DNA of 55,448 nucleotides from Bacteroidota bacterium (GCA_947460615.1 CANHHG010000005.1:1-55448); one strand, 5' to 3'. Counted from the first letter of the stretch, positions 25,889 to 35,281 are shown. Notes: generated by a model from the letters alone, not told the origin. Numbers and translations: made by a program.

Positions 25889-26290
25889 TTACTTCATTTC
25901 CTGACATAACTCTATCAAAACTCCATTGGTGGTTTTTGGATGAAGAAAAGTCACCCATTTATTGTCAGCGCCTTTCTTAGGAACTTCATTTAAAACTACA
26001 AAGCCCTCCGCTTTTAATCGCGCTATTTCCGAAACGATATCTTCTACATCAAAAGCAATGTGATGAATTCCTTCGCCCTTTTTTTCTAAAAATTTCGCAA
26101 TCGGACTCTCTGGATGCGTCGCTTCCAACAATTCAATTTTGTTAGGTCCATTCATAAAAAAGGAAGTTTTAACGCCTTCGCTTTCTACCCATTCCGATTT
26201 ATAGGCTGGAGCGCCAAAGAGTTTTTCGAAAACTAAATTTGAAATTTCAAGGCTTTTGACAGCAATTCCAATGTGTTCAATTTTTTTCAT
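25889..26290 (-). CDS. mce: Methylmalonyl-CoA epimerase
   Basis: 133 residues, vicinal-oxygen-chelate (glyoxalase-like) fold in two beta-alpha-beta3 halves. Metal ligands are visible: His6 (IEHIGIAV), His77 (IHHIAFDVED) and Glu127 (GVLIELCQ). PNKIELLEATHPESPIAKFL and GEGIHHIAFDV are hallmark stretches of methylmalonyl-CoA epimerase. It interconverts the 2R and 2S forms of methylmalonyl-CoA between propionyl-CoA carboxylase and methylmalonyl-CoA mutase in the cytosol. The mutase genes are not in the window. Single gene upstream of the tRNA. Confidence 0.92.
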   Translation of the reverse strand: MKKIEHIGIAVKSLEISNLVFEKLFGAPAYKSEWVESEGVKTSFFMNGPNKIELLEATHPESPIAKFLEKKGEGIHHIAFDVEDIVSEIARLKAEGFVVLNEVPKKGADNKWVTFLHPKTTNGVLIELCQEMK

Positions 26291-26431
26291 TTATATTTTA
26301 TTATGGATAATCGGGATAGTTGGTATCAGCTTAATCTGAAATAAATAGTAAAATTAGTACTTTTATTATCAAACAAAGATAAAAAATTGTATCGCTTTGA
26401 ACCTTTGAAACGCTAGAACTCAAAAAAATTG

Positions 26432-26439
26432 TATTTTTG
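26432..26439 (+). promoter_or_regulatory. -7 promoter box for rbfA (implies leaderless mRNA)
   Basis: TATTTTTG, full match to TAnnTTTG, ending 4 nt before the rbfA ATG at 26444. Transcription should begin at or next to the start codon. A TTTG at 26404-26407 is somewhat too far upstream (24-bp spacer). Confidence 0.55.
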
Positions 26440-26443
26440 CACT

Positions 26444-26836
26444 ATGGAAACAAATAGACAGAAAAAAATAGGTGGCGTAATCCAAAACGATTTGGTGGAT
26501 ATTTTACAAGGTGAAATTCGTAAAAATGGAATTTCTAACTTGGTCATTTCCGTTTCAAAAGTACTCGTGACTTCTGATTTATCAGTTGCAACCGTGCATT
26601 TAAGCATCTTTCCACAGGAAAAAGCTGCTGAAACTTTGGCCGCAATAAAATCCAATACCAAATTAATAAAACACGATTTGTCTCAACGCGTACGACTGCA
26701 ATTGAGAAAAGTGCCTAATTTGACTTTCTTCATTGACGATTCCCTAGACTATATCGAAAAGATTGATAACGCTTTGGCGGCAAAAGAAAATCCAATCGAA
26801 AACCGTGATCTTTTAGAAAAACGAAGAGCCACATAA
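26444..26836 (+). CDS. rbfA: 30S ribosome-binding factor A
   Basis: 130 residues from ATG 26444; I prefer this over an in-frame TTG at 26429, because that codon lies in and just before the promoter box. Single KH-type domain: METNRQKKIGGVIQNDLVDIL, the central VSVSKVLVTSDLSVATVHLSIFP and the C-terminal LRKVPNLTFFIDDSLDYIEKID, which is the RbfA signature. It binds the 30S subunit during maturation of the 16S 5' end and is needed at low temperature. The permease gene follows after one base, so the pair is one operon. Confidence 0.93.
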   Translation: METNRQKKIGGVIQNDLVDILQGEIRKNGISNLVISVSKVLVTSDLSVATVHLSIFPQEKAAETLAAIKSNTKLIKHDLSQRVRLQLRKVPNLTFFIDDSLDYIEKIDNALAAKENPIENRDLLEKRRAT

Positions 26837-26837
26837 A

Positions 26838-28037
26838 TTGAACTTCCCCTATTACATAGCCAAGCGCTACTTAAAAAGTGCCAATAAAAATAATGCGATC
26901 AACATTATTAATGGCATTGCTTCGCTTGGAATTATTGTAAGCTCGATGGTTTTATTTGTAGTATTATCCATTTTTAGTGGGTTGGTGAATTTCAGTTTGT
27001 CCTTCAGCAATGACTTCGACCCCGATTTAAAAATAAGCAGCACTTTAGGAAAATCATATGCCATTTCACCTAACCAGGAGAAAAAAATCAAGGCCTTGGA
27101 TGGCGTTATTTCTTTCAGTAAAATCGTTGAAGAACGAGCGCTATTTATGTTTGATGGTAAAGAACAGTTTTCCTATTTAAAAGGGGTAGATGCCAATTTT
27201 ACCCAAGTAAGTAATGTTAAAAAAAGCTTGTTCAACGGACAATGGCTTAGTCCAAACACTTCGCAGGTAGTTGTTGGATATGGAATATCTCAAAAGTTAT
27301 CGTTAGGGATTTTCGATTTCAATAATGCGTTTGAGGTATTTGCCCCAAAACCTGGAAAAGGAACCATAGAGAACCCAAATGATGCGTTTGTAAAAATAGG
27401 TTTAAACCCGGTGGGAATATATGCTGTTAGCGAAGATTTAGATTCTAAATACGTGTTTGCAGATATTGATGTAGCTCGGGAATTACTTGGTTTTCAACCC
27501 AATCAAATTACCACATTGGAGTTAAAATTAAAACCCAATACCGACGAAAATAAAGTAAAAGAGCAGCTACAATATATCTTCAATAATAAAATTACCATTA
27601 AAAACAGAGCGCAACTCAATGACGCTTTGTACAAAATGCTTAATACAGAAAATACCGCAATCTATTTGTTGTTTACTTTGGTGATTATTCTAACGCTATT
27701 TACCCTTGCAGGAGCCATTATCATGATGATTTTAGACAAACGCGGGAATTTAAAAACCCTTTATAATTTAGGAACAGAAGTTAAAGATTTGAGAAAAATA
27801 TTCTTACTTCAAGGAACTTTATTAAGTGTTTTAGGGGGTCTTTTGGGGCTTTCCATTGGGATGGTGTTAATATTAATCCAACAGCAATTTGAAGTCATCA
27901 TGATTACCCCTTCCCTAGCTTATCCTGTAAATTTCTTATTTAAAAATGTGGTAATAGTTTTAGGAACCATCATCTCGTTAGGCTTTATTGCCTCGTTGAT
28001 TGCAAGTAGTCGCGTGAGCAAAAAATTATTGAAATAA
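26838..28037 (+). CDS. Lipoprotein-release type ABC permease (LolC/E, FtsX family)
   Basis: 399 residues. The start is TTG at 26838, one base after the rbfA stop; it gives the family's usual N-terminus (MNFPYYIAKRYLKSANKNNAINIINGIA), so translation is probably by re-initiation. TM1 at about 25-50, a large periplasmic domain (about 55-265), then three C-terminal TM segments (YLLFTLVIILTLFTLAGAII, LLSVLGGLLGLSIGMVLILI, NVVIVLGTIISLGFIASLIA). With an ATPase from elsewhere in the genome it should extract lipoproteins from the inner membrane for transfer to the outer membrane. Confidence 0.88.
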   Translation: MNFPYYIAKRYLKSANKNNAINIINGIASLGIIVSSMVLFVVLSIFSGLVNFSLSFSNDFDPDLKISSTLGKSYAISPNQEKKIKALDGVISFSKIVEERALFMFDGKEQFSYLKGVDANFTQVSNVKKSLFNGQWLSPNTSQVVVGYGISQKLSLGIFDFNNAFEVFAPKPGKGTIENPNDAFVKIGLNPVGIYAVSEDLDSKYVFADIDVARELLGFQPNQITTLELKLKPNTDENKVKEQLQYIFNNKITIKNRAQLNDALYKMLNTENTAIYLLFTLVIILTLFTLAGAIIMMILDKRGNLKTLYNLGTEVKDLRKIFLLQGTLLSVLGGLLGLSIGMVLILIQQQFEVIMITPSLAYPVNFLFKNVVIVLGTIISLGFIASLIASSRVSKKLLK

Positions 28038-28038
28038 T

Positions 28039-29028
28039 TTAAAACTGATATTCAGCATAAACGTCCTCAATTTCATTTAAAGCAGCAAATAACTCTTCTG
28101 GTGTGCTTAGGGTAACTAGTTTTTGACGGTGCTCCTTAAACGATTGAATTCCTTTGAAATAATTGGCATAATGTGGTCGTGTTTCCACGATTCCAAGTCT
28201 TTCCCCTTTCCATTCCATCGCCCAAGTAAGGTGATTTCGAACTGCTTCAACTCGGTTGACTACCGTTGGCTTAGCCAAATGTTCTCCCGTTTCTAAATAG
28301 TGTTTTATTTCGTTAAATATCCACGGATAACCAATGGCAGCACGACCAATCATAATCCCGTCTACGCCATATTCATTTTTAAATTTGAGGGCTTTTTCAG
28401 GAGAATCGATGTCGCCGTTACCGAAAATTGGCATCGTAATTCTAGGGTTGTTCTTCACCCTAGCAATGTGCGACCAGTCGGAATGACCTTTGTACATTTG
28501 AGCGCGAGTTCGGGCATGAATGCTTAAGGCGGCCACGCCAATGTCTTGCAAGCGTTCTGCAACCTCATCAATATTTATGGAAGAATCATCCCAACCCAAA
28601 CGCGTTTTTACGGTTACCGGCAAATTGGTACTATTGATTACAGCTTGGGTTAATCGAATCATCAAATCGACATCTTTTAAAACTCCAGCACCAGCGCCCT
28701 TGCAAACTACTTTTTTTACAGGGCAACCAAAATTGATATCAATAATATCAGGATTTACCGTGCTTACAATTTTTGAGGAGAGCGCCATGGCTTCTTCATC
28801 ACCACCAAATATTTGGATTCCAACGGGGCGTTCGTAATCGAAAATATCCAATTTCATTCGACTTTTAATCGCATCACGGATAAGTCCTTCCGAGGAAATA
28901 AATTCAGAATACATCAAATCAGCGCCATGCTGCTTGCACAATCTACGAAATGGAGGGTCGCTAACGTCTTCCATTGGAGCCAAAAGCAATGGGAAATCGG
29001 GTAATATTATGTTGCCTATCTTGGGCAT
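28039..29028 (-). CDS. dusB: tRNA-dihydrouridine synthase B
   Basis: 329 residues, FMN-dependent TIM barrel that reduces uridines of the tRNA D-loop. Visible: LAPMEDVSDPPFRRLC at the start, INFGCPVKKVVCKGAGAGVL with the catalytic Cys109, TVKTRLGWDDSS, ALSIHARTRAQMYKGHSDW and FGNGDIDSPE (FMN phosphate loop), then MIGRAAIGYPWIF. The order is that of DusB. Divergent from lepA with 164 bp between; a -7-like box (TATCTTTG) lies at 29045-29052 on the minus strand. Confidence 0.92.
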   Translation of the reverse strand: MPKIGNIILPDFPLLLAPMEDVSDPPFRRLCKQHGADLMYSEFISSEGLIRDAIKSRMKLDIFDYERPVGIQIFGGDEEAMALSSKIVSTVNPDIIDINFGCPVKKVVCKGAGAGVLKDVDLMIRLTQAVINSTNLPVTVKTRLGWDDSSINIDEVAERLQDIGVAALSIHARTRAQMYKGHSDWSHIARVKNNPRITMPIFGNGDIDSPEKALKFKNEYGVDGIMIGRAAIGYPWIFNEIKHYLETGEHLAKPTVVNRVEAVRNHLTWAMEWKGERLGIVETRPHYANYFKGIQSFKEHRQKLVTLSTPEELFAALNEIEDVYAEYQF

Positions 29029-29105
29029 AATCGAATTATTTTTGCAAAGATAGGGGTTTTGTGAGAATAGAAAATAGATAATAGAATAAAGACCAATTTC
29101 AGCTA

Positions 29106-29135
29106 TTTGAAAGTGCTGAATTTAAACTATATTTG
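29106..29135 (+). promoter_or_regulatory. Flavobacterial promoter of lepA
   Basis: -33 TTTG (29106-29109), 18-bp spacer, -7 TATATTTG (29128-29135). Start expected near 29141, leaving a leader of about 52 nt with no strong hairpin. Confidence 0.7.
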
Positions 29136-29192
29136 CAAATTAATTGCCCGACCCTTGTGGTCACGCTCAAATAAAATTGACCCTAATAAAGC

Positions 29193-30989
29193 ATGAAACA
29201 CATAAGGAATTTTTGCATTATTGCACACATCGACCACGGAAAAAGTACGCTTGCTGACCGTTTACTGGGAGCTACCCAAACGGTTACGGCTCGTGAGGAG
29301 AAAGCGCAATTGCTAGATAATATGGACTTGGAGCGCGAACGTGGGATTACCATTAAAAGTCACGCGATCCAAATGGAGTACAAATACAAAGGCGAAGATT
29401 ATATTTTGAATTTGATTGATACTCCCGGCCACGTTGATTTTTCCTATGAAGTTTCTCGTTCTATTGCGGCCTGTGAAGGTGCACTTTTAATTGTAGATGC
29501 GGCTCAAAGTATTCAGGCACAAACCATTTCTAATTTGTATTTGGCTCTGGAGAACGACTTGGAAATTATTCCTGTTTTGAATAAGGTAGATTTACCAAGT
29601 GCTAATCCTGAAGAAGTTAGCGATGATATTGTGGATTTATTAGGTTGTAAAATAGACGAAATTATTCACGCTTCGGGTAAAACTGGTTTGGGTGTGGAGA
29701 ACATTTTGGCAGCCATAATCGAAAGAATTCCTCCTCCAAAAGGTAATGTTGACGAACCTTTACAAGCATTAATTTTTGACTCACATTACAATCCATTCCG
29801 TGGAATTGAAGTTATTTTCCGAGTTAAAAACGGACAAATTAAAAAAGGTCAGAAAATTAAATTCATGGCTACCGGGAACGAGTACTTTGCCGATGAGATT
29901 GGGACATTAAAATTAAATCAAGTCCCAAAACAGGTGATTTCTGCCGGTGATGTGGGCTATTTAATTTCTGGGATAAAAGAGGCAAAAGAAGTAAAAGTAG
30001 GTGATACTTTAACCGATGCAAAAGTACCAACCACCAATATGATTACGGGATTTGAGGACGTAAAACCCATGGTTTTTGCAGGAATTTATCCTGTTGACAC
30101 AGAAGATTTTGAGGAACTACGTAACTCCATGGAAAAATTACAACTCAACGATGCTTCTTTGGTATTTACCGCTGAAAGTTCTGCCGCTTTAGGATTTGGT
30201 TTCCGTTGCGGATTCTTAGGAATGTTACACATGGAAATTATTCAAGAACGATTGGAACGCGAGTTTGATATGACCGTGATTACCACCGTTCCCAACGTTT
30301 CCTACTTGGCTTACACCAAAAAAGAACCTGAAACCGCTATTATAGTCAACAATCCGTCGGACTTGCCGGAGCCTTCTAAATTAGAACGCGTGGAAGAGCC
30401 ATATATCAAAGCAACTATTATTACCAAAGCTGATTTTGTGGGTAATGTAATGAGTTTGTGTATTGAAAAAAGAGGGGTGATTACCAATCAAACGTACTTA
30501 ACTACGGAACGAGTAGAATTGAATTTTGATATGCCATTGGCAGAAATTGTATTTGATTTTTACGACCGATTGAAAACCGTTTCTAAAGGGTATGCTTCTT
30601 TTGATTACTCACCAATAGGAATGCGAACTTCAAAATTAGTAAAATTGGATGTGTTGTTAAATGCACAATCTGTGGATGCCCTTTCGGCATTAATTCATGA
30701 AAGTAACGCGTACAATATTGGTAAAAAAATGTGTGAAAAGTTACGTGAATTGATCCCAAGACAGCAATTTGATATTCCTATTCAAGCGGCTATTGGAGCT
30801 AAAATTATTGCTCGTGAAACGATAAAAGCCTTGCGTAAAGACGTTACCGCCAAATGTTATGGTGGAGATATTTCCCGTAAACGTAAATTATTGGAAAAAC
30901 AGAAAAAAGGTAAAAAACGCATGCGATTAGTTGGAAACGTTGAGATTCCTCAAGAGGCATTTATGGCGGTTTTAAAATTGAACGACTAA
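29193..30989 (+). CDS. lepA: Elongation factor 4 (back-translocase LepA)
   Basis: 598 residues, usual length. GTPase motifs: G1 AHIDHGKST (residues 11-19), G2/G3 RGITI and [13 protein letters not shown]4 NKVDL. Then domain II, domain III ([21 protein letters not shown]), the EF-G V-like domain and the LepA-specific C-terminus ([28 protein letters not shown]). It acts on stalled ribosomes. Single gene with its own promoter, ending 18 bp from the convergent umuD stop. Confidence 0.96.
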   Translation: MKHIRNFCIIAHIDHGKSTLADRLLGATQTVTAREEKAQLLDNMDLERERGITIKSHAIQMEYKYKGEDYILNLIDTPGHVDFSYEVSRSIAACEGALLIVDAAQSIQAQTISNLYLALENDLEIIPVLNKVDLPSANPEEVSDDIVDLLGCKIDEIIHASGKTGLGVENILAAIIERIPPPKGNVDEPLQALIFDSHYNPFRGIEVIFRVKNGQIKKGQKIKFMATGNEYFADEIGTLKLNQVPKQVISAGDVGYLISGIKEAKEVKVGDTLTDAKVPTTNMITGFEDVKPMVFAGIYPVDTEDFEELRNSMEKLQLNDASLVFTAESSAALGFGFRCGFLGMLHMEIIQERLEREFDMTVITTVPNVSYLAYTKKEPETAIIVNNPSDLPEPSKLERVEEPYIKATIITKADFVGNVMSLCIEKRGVITNQTYLTTERVELNFDMPLAEIVFDFYDRLKTVSKGYASFDYSPIGMRTSKLVKLDVLLNAQSVDALSALIHESNAYNIGKKMCEKLRELIPRQQFDIPIQAAIGAKIIARETIKALRKDVTAKCYGGDISRKRKLLEKQKKGKKRMRLVGNVEIPQEAFMAVLKLND

Positions 30990-31007
30990 CCGTTAGTGCC
31001 TCAAAAA

Positions 31008-31448
31008 CTATAATTTCTTTATCACATAGGTAACCATTCCCCAAATAATCAATTGGTTTTCTTCGGTCACTTTTATTGGAGAATAATTGGCATTTTCTGG
31101 CATCAGATACAAGCAATCTTGTTCTACCAGAATTCGTTTTACGGTAAACTCACCATCTATAAAACAAATCGCAATTTTGTTGTTTTGAGGTTCTAAACTT
31201 CGGTCTACAACTAAAACGTCATTATCGTTTATGCCAGCATCTATCATGGAATTCCCTTTGACTTTTATGTAAAAAGTAGCCAATGGATTTTCACTTAATT
31301 CTTTATTTAAGTCGATACTGGTTTCCATGAAATCGGCAGCTGGAGATGGAAATCCGGCTGAAACTCCTTCTTTGACAAAAGGAATTCTTAAATCACTTTC
31401 AAAATCAGGAAGAAAAAAAGTGAGTTTGTTGTTTTTCTTTATTGACAT
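31008..31448 (-). CDS. umuD: DNA polymerase V subunit UmuD (LexA-type peptidase)
   Basis: 146 residues, S24 family. The cleavage site Ala31-Gly32 (VSAGFPSP), catalytic Ser67 (VKGNSMIDAGI) and Lys104 (EFTVKRI) are all in place, so self-cleavage to UmuD' in contact with RecA should work. Its start overlaps the end of umuC by 10 bp. The gene lies downstream of umuC, opposite to the usual umuD-umuC order. Confidence 0.93.
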   Translation of the reverse strand: MSIKKNNKLTFFLPDFESDLRIPFVKEGVSAGFPSPAADFMETSIDLNKELSENPLATFYIKVKGNSMIDAGINDNDVLVVDRSLEPQNNKIAICFIDGEFTVKRILVEQDCLYLMPENANYSPIKVTEENQLIIWGMVTYVIKKL

Positions 31449-32713
31449 TTTACCTCAAGAATATCGTTGAAATTAGTAGTGTATTTTGGTGACAAATGAT
31501 TTTGTCGCATGTTCCAAGTAAGATTCAAATTTTGCGAAGCCAGCTTCACTTTTTTATCTCCCATCTTTTTATTCAGAAAATCCATCGATCGCATTAAAGC
31601 CAAATGTTTGGGATTTTCTTCTTCAAATAATTGAAATTGCTTTTGGTCTTCGGGGATAAATTCGGTTACAATTACACCTGCTTTTTTAAACTTGACATTT
31701 TCATTTCCGTGAAGTAATTTTTTTAATATCGAAATGGCAATGTTAGAAATAGTTAAAGTAGAATTGGTTGCAAATGGCAAAGTAACCGCCATATTAAAAT
31801 AGTACTTGGATGTTTTAACGGTATGCCTATCAATAACCAACATCACAATAACAGTATGGCAACACGAGTTTTGATTGCGCAATTTTTCAGCACAAATAGC
31901 CGCAAAAGTGGCTACTCGTTCTCGCAATAAATCGAAATCAGCAATTTGTTTTGGGAAACTTCTTGTCGTAGAAATGCTTTTCTTAGCATTGGGAATAGGT
32001 TCTAAATCCAACACTGACTTTCCTTCCAATTCATACTTTAAACGAAGACCTACCACACCCAACTCTTTTCGAATCCAAGGCTCTTGATGTGGCTGAATAA
32101 AATCGAAAGCAGTATGGATATTTCGAAGTTTTGCCTTCTTAGTAGTTCTATTTCCAATGCCCCAAACATCTTCGATTTTAGTCCATTTAAGCGCTTTGAT
32201 TCTTTTTTCGTCGGTGTCGATCGTGTAGACTCCGGAAGTTCTCTCTTGGAATTTTTTGGCAATTTTGTTCGCTACTTTCGCCAATGCTTTTGTAGGTGCA
32301 AAACCAACGCAAACCGGAATTCCAACCCATTTTTGAATTCTGCTTTTCATCGCAATTCCATAGTAATCGTAATCTGAAATTGCCATTCCATCAAAATTGA
32401 GAAATGCTTCGTCGATGCTATAAATTTCTAAATTGGGTGAAAACTGCGCTAATATTTTCATTACACGATTACTTAAATCGCCATACAGTACATAATTTGA
32501 AGAAAAAACTTCTATGTTTTTTTCTTTTACTAAGTCTTTAATTTGAAACAAAGGAACGCCCATTGGAACGCCAGCGACCTTAGCTTCGTTGCTTCTAGAA
32601 ATTACACATCCGTCATTATTAGATAATATAACAACCGGTTTACCGTTGAGTTTCGGTTGGAAAACACGTTCGCAGGAAGCATAAAAATTATTACAATCGA
32701 CTAAAGCATACAT
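31439..32713 (-). CDS. umuC: DNA polymerase V catalytic subunit UmuC (Y-family)
   Basis: 424 residues. Metal ligands: Asp6 (ALVDCNNFYASCERVFQP) and Asp101-Glu102 (YSIDEAFLNFDG). Fingers/thumb and little-finger domains follow (KIEDVWGIGNRTTKKAKL, RSFPKQIADFDLLRERVA), and the tail LTWNMRQNHLSPKYTTNF matches the UmuC-specific C-terminus with its short beta-clamp region. It carries out error-prone bypass of DNA lesions with UmuD'. First gene of a two-gene operon. A -7 box ends 4 nt before its ATG; a LexA site could not be identified. Confidence 0.94.
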   Translation of the reverse strand: MYALVDCNNFYASCERVFQPKLNGKPVVILSNNDGCVISRSNEAKVAGVPMGVPLFQIKDLVKEKNIEVFSSNYVLYGDLSNRVMKILAQFSPNLEIYSIDEAFLNFDGMAISDYDYYGIAMKSRIQKWVGIPVCVGFAPTKALAKVANKIAKKFQERTSGVYTIDTDEKRIKALKWTKIEDVWGIGNRTTKKAKLRNIHTAFDFIQPHQEPWIRKELGVVGLRLKYELEGKSVLDLEPIPNAKKSISTTRSFPKQIADFDLLRERVATFAAICAEKLRNQNSCCHTVIVMLVIDRHTVKTSKYYFNMAVTLPFATNSTLTISNIAISILKKLLHGNENVKFKKAGVIVTEFIPEDQKQFQLFEEENPKHLALMRSMDFLNKKMGDKKVKLASQNLNLTWNMRQNHLSPKYTTNFNDILEVKCQ

Positions 32714-32717
32714 ACTA

Positions 32718-32725
32718 CAAACTTA
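32718..32725 (-). promoter_or_regulatory. -7 promoter box for umuC (implies leaderless mRNA)
   Basis: Minus strand TAAGTTTG, a full match to TAnnTTTG, ending 4 nt before the umuC ATG. No TTTG at -33. Confidence 0.55.
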
Positions 32726-32786
32726 CAGAATAAGTTGCTTTTGAATCACTTCAAAAAAGAGAATTTTTCGGATTGTTAATAAAAAA

Positions 32787-32909
32787 TTAAGAGCAGCCGC
32801 AATCGTTTGGACCACACTTTTTAGAGGTGTTTTTCTTGAAAAAGAACTTCTTTGTCAAATAACCCAGTGCCAGTCCTAACGTAATAAAAGCTATTATTTC
32901 TTGTGCCAT
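32787..32909 (-). CDS. FeoB-associated Cys-rich membrane protein
   Basis: 40 residues, easily missed by size cutoffs. One TM helix (MAQEIIAFITLGLALGYLTKKFFF), a basic linker (KKNTSKK) and a Cys-rich tail CGPNDCGCS. It starts 7 bp after the feoB stop, in line with the family of FeoB-associated membrane proteins (PF12669 type) found downstream of feoB across bacteria. Presumed to assist ferrous iron uptake at the inner membrane; the tail may bind iron. Third gene of the feoA-feoB operon. Confidence 0.8.
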   Translation of the reverse strand: MAQEIIAFITLGLALGYLTKKFFFKKNTSKKCGPNDCGCS

Positions 32910-32916
32910 TTTGGAG

Positions 32917-35016
32917 TTATTTTAAAATTTGAAAGGCAATTAAAGCCACGATATAAGCCAGTCCGCTCATGAAAACAAGTTGTGCCAAAGGCCATTTCCA
33001 AGTATTGGTTTCTTTTTTAGTAATCGCCAAAGTACTTGCACATTGCATGGCAAAAGCATAAAAAAGTAACAATGAAATTCCAGTGGCAAAATTGAAGATT
33101 TTAGCCCCAGTTTCAGGATTAATCTCGGCGCCCATTTTATTCTTTATGGTGTTGTCATTGTCATTGTCCCCAACGCTATAAATGGTGGCTAAAGTCCCTA
33201 CAAAAACCTCCCTAGCGGCGAATGAGCTGATAATGGCAATCCCAATTTTCCAATCGTAACCCAAAGGTGAAATGGCAGGTTCTATGGCTTTTCCCATTAT
33301 TCCAATGTACGAGTTTTCTAGTTTATAGGCCGCCACTTTATCCTTGAATTCTAATTTTGATACTGTGGAATTTGTGTTTTCAGCTGTAATAATTGCCTCG
33401 GCATCATTGAATTTCTTTCCAGGGCCATAAGAGGCCAAAAACCACAAAACAATTGAAATGGCAAGTATTATTTTTCCAGCTCCAAAAATAAACGAACGCG
33501 TTTTTTCAATAACATTGATCGCCACATTTTTGAACATTGGCAACTTATAGTTTGGCATTTCAACCACAAAAAATGTTTTACCCTTAATTTTAAGTACTTT
33601 ATTTAAAATATAGGCCGAAAAAATCGCCATCCCAAATCCTAAAAGATAAAGCAACATCAACGTTAATCCTTGTAAATTAAATACTCCGAAAACTCTAGTA
33701 TCTGGGATTACCAATGCAATAATAATTGCGTAAACAGGCAATCTTGCAGAACAAGTAGTGAATGGCGTAACTAGAATGGTAATCAATCTTTCCTTCCAAT
33801 TTTCGATGTTTCTTGTGGCCATAATAGCAGGAATAGCACAAGCTGTACCCGAAATTAAAGGAACCACGCTTTTACCCGAAAGACCAAATTTTCTCATTAA
33901 TTTATCCATCAAAAAGACTACACGACTCATGTAACCGCTTTCTTCTAACACAGAAATAAATAAAAATAAAAAGGCAATTTGTGGAATAAATATTAATATC
34001 CCCCCAATTCCGGGGATGATTCCTTGGGAAATTAAATTGGTTAAAACCCCTGATGGTAGAGACTCGCTTGCCAATACACTTAAATCTGCAAAAGTAGTGT
34101 CTATAAATTCCATCGGTATTTTTGACCACTCAAAAATAGATTGAAAGATAAAAAATAAAATAGCAAAAAAGAGACAATAACCCCAAACTCTGTGGGTTAA
34201 AACACGGTCTAATTTACTTCGGAAATCTTTTGCAATAGAAGAATCTATTTTATGACCCACTTTTAAAATGTCGTTTATAAACTGGTATCTTTTGATTGTT
34301 TCCTTTTGCTGCAATCGCTTCAAATCGGAATGAGACTTAGTGTAGGAGTTTTGAATTTCATTTCTCTCCAAATTTAAAAAGTTGACATCCTGAGTAATTA
34401 CTAACCACAATTTATAAAGCAATTGCGTTGGAAAAGTTTTTTGTAAGGTTTCAAAATAGTCCGGGTCTATACTAGAGGCATTCAAACATGGTTCCGTAGA
34501 AAGTGATTTATAATTGATAATTAATTCTTTTAATTCTTCAATTCCGTTTCCTTTTCTAGTACTAATTAAGGCGATTTTGGTTTTAAATTGTTCTTCTAAA
34601 TAGGGGATGTCCAATGAAATTCCTTTAAATTTCATTCTATCAGCCATGTTTATGACTAATATAGTTGGAATTTCAAGGTCTTTTATTTGAGTAAAAAGCA
34701 ACAAGTTTCGTTTCAAATTTTCTACATCGGTAACTACAAGAGCTACATCGGGATATAATTTGTCGTTTTTGTTTAGCAACAATTCTATTACTACATTTTC
34801 ATCAATAGAACTGGCATTTAGACTATAGGTTCCAGGCAAATCGAGAATATTTGCTTTTATTTTTGAGGTTAATTTACAGAACCCTATCTTTTTTTCGACA
34901 GTAATTCCAGGGTAATTTCCCACTTGTTGGTTCAATCCAGTTAATTCGTTGAAAACAGAAGTTTTACCCGTATTAGGATTTCCAATTAAGGCTACATTTA
35001 TGTTATAACTGCTCAT
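32917..35016 (-). CDS. feoB: Ferrous iron transporter FeoB
   Basis: 699 residues. The N-terminal G domain has G1 GNPNTGKTS (residues 12-20), G3 DLPGTYSL and G4 NMADR, followed by the helical NTP-dissociation-inhibitor domain (to about 270). The membrane part holds two Gate repeats, each with the expected Cys region (SGTACAIPAIMATR; TTCSARLPVY), and the FeoB core. It moves Fe2+ across the inner membrane. It overlaps feoA by 4 bp (ATGA). Slightly shorter than E. coli FeoB (773). Confidence 0.95.
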   Translation of the reverse strand: MSSYNINVALIGNPNTGKTSVFNELTGLNQQVGNYPGITVEKKIGFCKLTSKIKANILDLPGTYSLNASSIDENVVIELLLNKNDKLYPDVALVVTDVENLKRNLLLFTQIKDLEIPTILVINMADRMKFKGISLDIPYLEEQFKTKIALISTRKGNGIEELKELIINYKSLSTEPCLNASSIDPDYFETLQKTFPTQLLYKLWLVITQDVNFLNLERNEIQNSYTKSHSDLKRLQQKETIKRYQFINDILKVGHKIDSSIAKDFRSKLDRVLTHRVWGYCLFFAILFFIFQSIFEWSKIPMEFIDTTFADLSVLASESLPSGVLTNLISQGIIPGIGGILIFIPQIAFLFLFISVLEESGYMSRVVFLMDKLMRKFGLSGKSVVPLISGTACAIPAIMATRNIENWKERLITILVTPFTTCSARLPVYAIIIALVIPDTRVFGVFNLQGLTLMLLYLLGFGMAIFSAYILNKVLKIKGKTFFVVEMPNYKLPMFKNVAINVIEKTRSFIFGAGKIILAISIVLWFLASYGPGKKFNDAEAIITAENTNSTVSKLEFKDKVAAYKLENSYIGIMGKAIEPAISPLGYDWKIGIAIISSFAAREVFVGTLATIYSVGDNDNDNTIKNKMGAEINPETGAKIFNFATGISLLLFYAFAMQCASTLAITKKETNTWKWPLAQLVFMSGLAYIVALIAFQILK

Positions 35017-35255
35017 TGGGAGTTGGATTTTATAATTTCAACCTCAATTTCATTTGCAGTTTCTATGCGAATTGCAAGATGGGAGCCGTTAATATTTAAA
35101 TAAAGGGGGTCTCCAAATGGAGCAATCTGAAGTAATTGAACGGTATTCCCTGGCAAACAGCCCATCTCCAATAGCTTTAATGGGATAGCATCAATATCAA
35201 ATTCTTTGATTATTGCTGTTTCGCCTTTTTTGAGAGAATTTATTGTAGTTCGCAA
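35013..35255 (-). CDS. feoA: Ferrous iron transport protein FeoA
   Basis: 80 residues, single SH3-like domain (LKKGETAIIKEFDID, LLEMGCLPGNTVQLLQIAPFGDP, LYLNINGSHLAIRIETA). The start is TTG at 35255; there is no closer ATG that keeps the conserved N-terminus. It binds FeoB and is thought to regulate its GTPase. First gene of the operon, under a promoter that abuts a Fur-like palindrome. Confidence 0.92.
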   Translation of the reverse strand: MRTTINSLKKGETAIIKEFDIDAIPLKLLEMGCLPGNTVQLLQIAPFGDPLYLNINGSHLAIRIETANEIEVEIIKSNSQ

Positions 35256-35281
35256 ACCTTATTTAGATTGAATTTAGATTG

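Noticed and set aside
29136..29192. Possible riboswitch in the lepA leader (GACC/GGTC hairpin)
   Set aside because: Only four base pairs and no second stem; no reason to prefer it over chance.
34800..35010. FeoB as a split or frameshifted gene
   Set aside because: The frame is continuous with all G motifs and both Gate domains.
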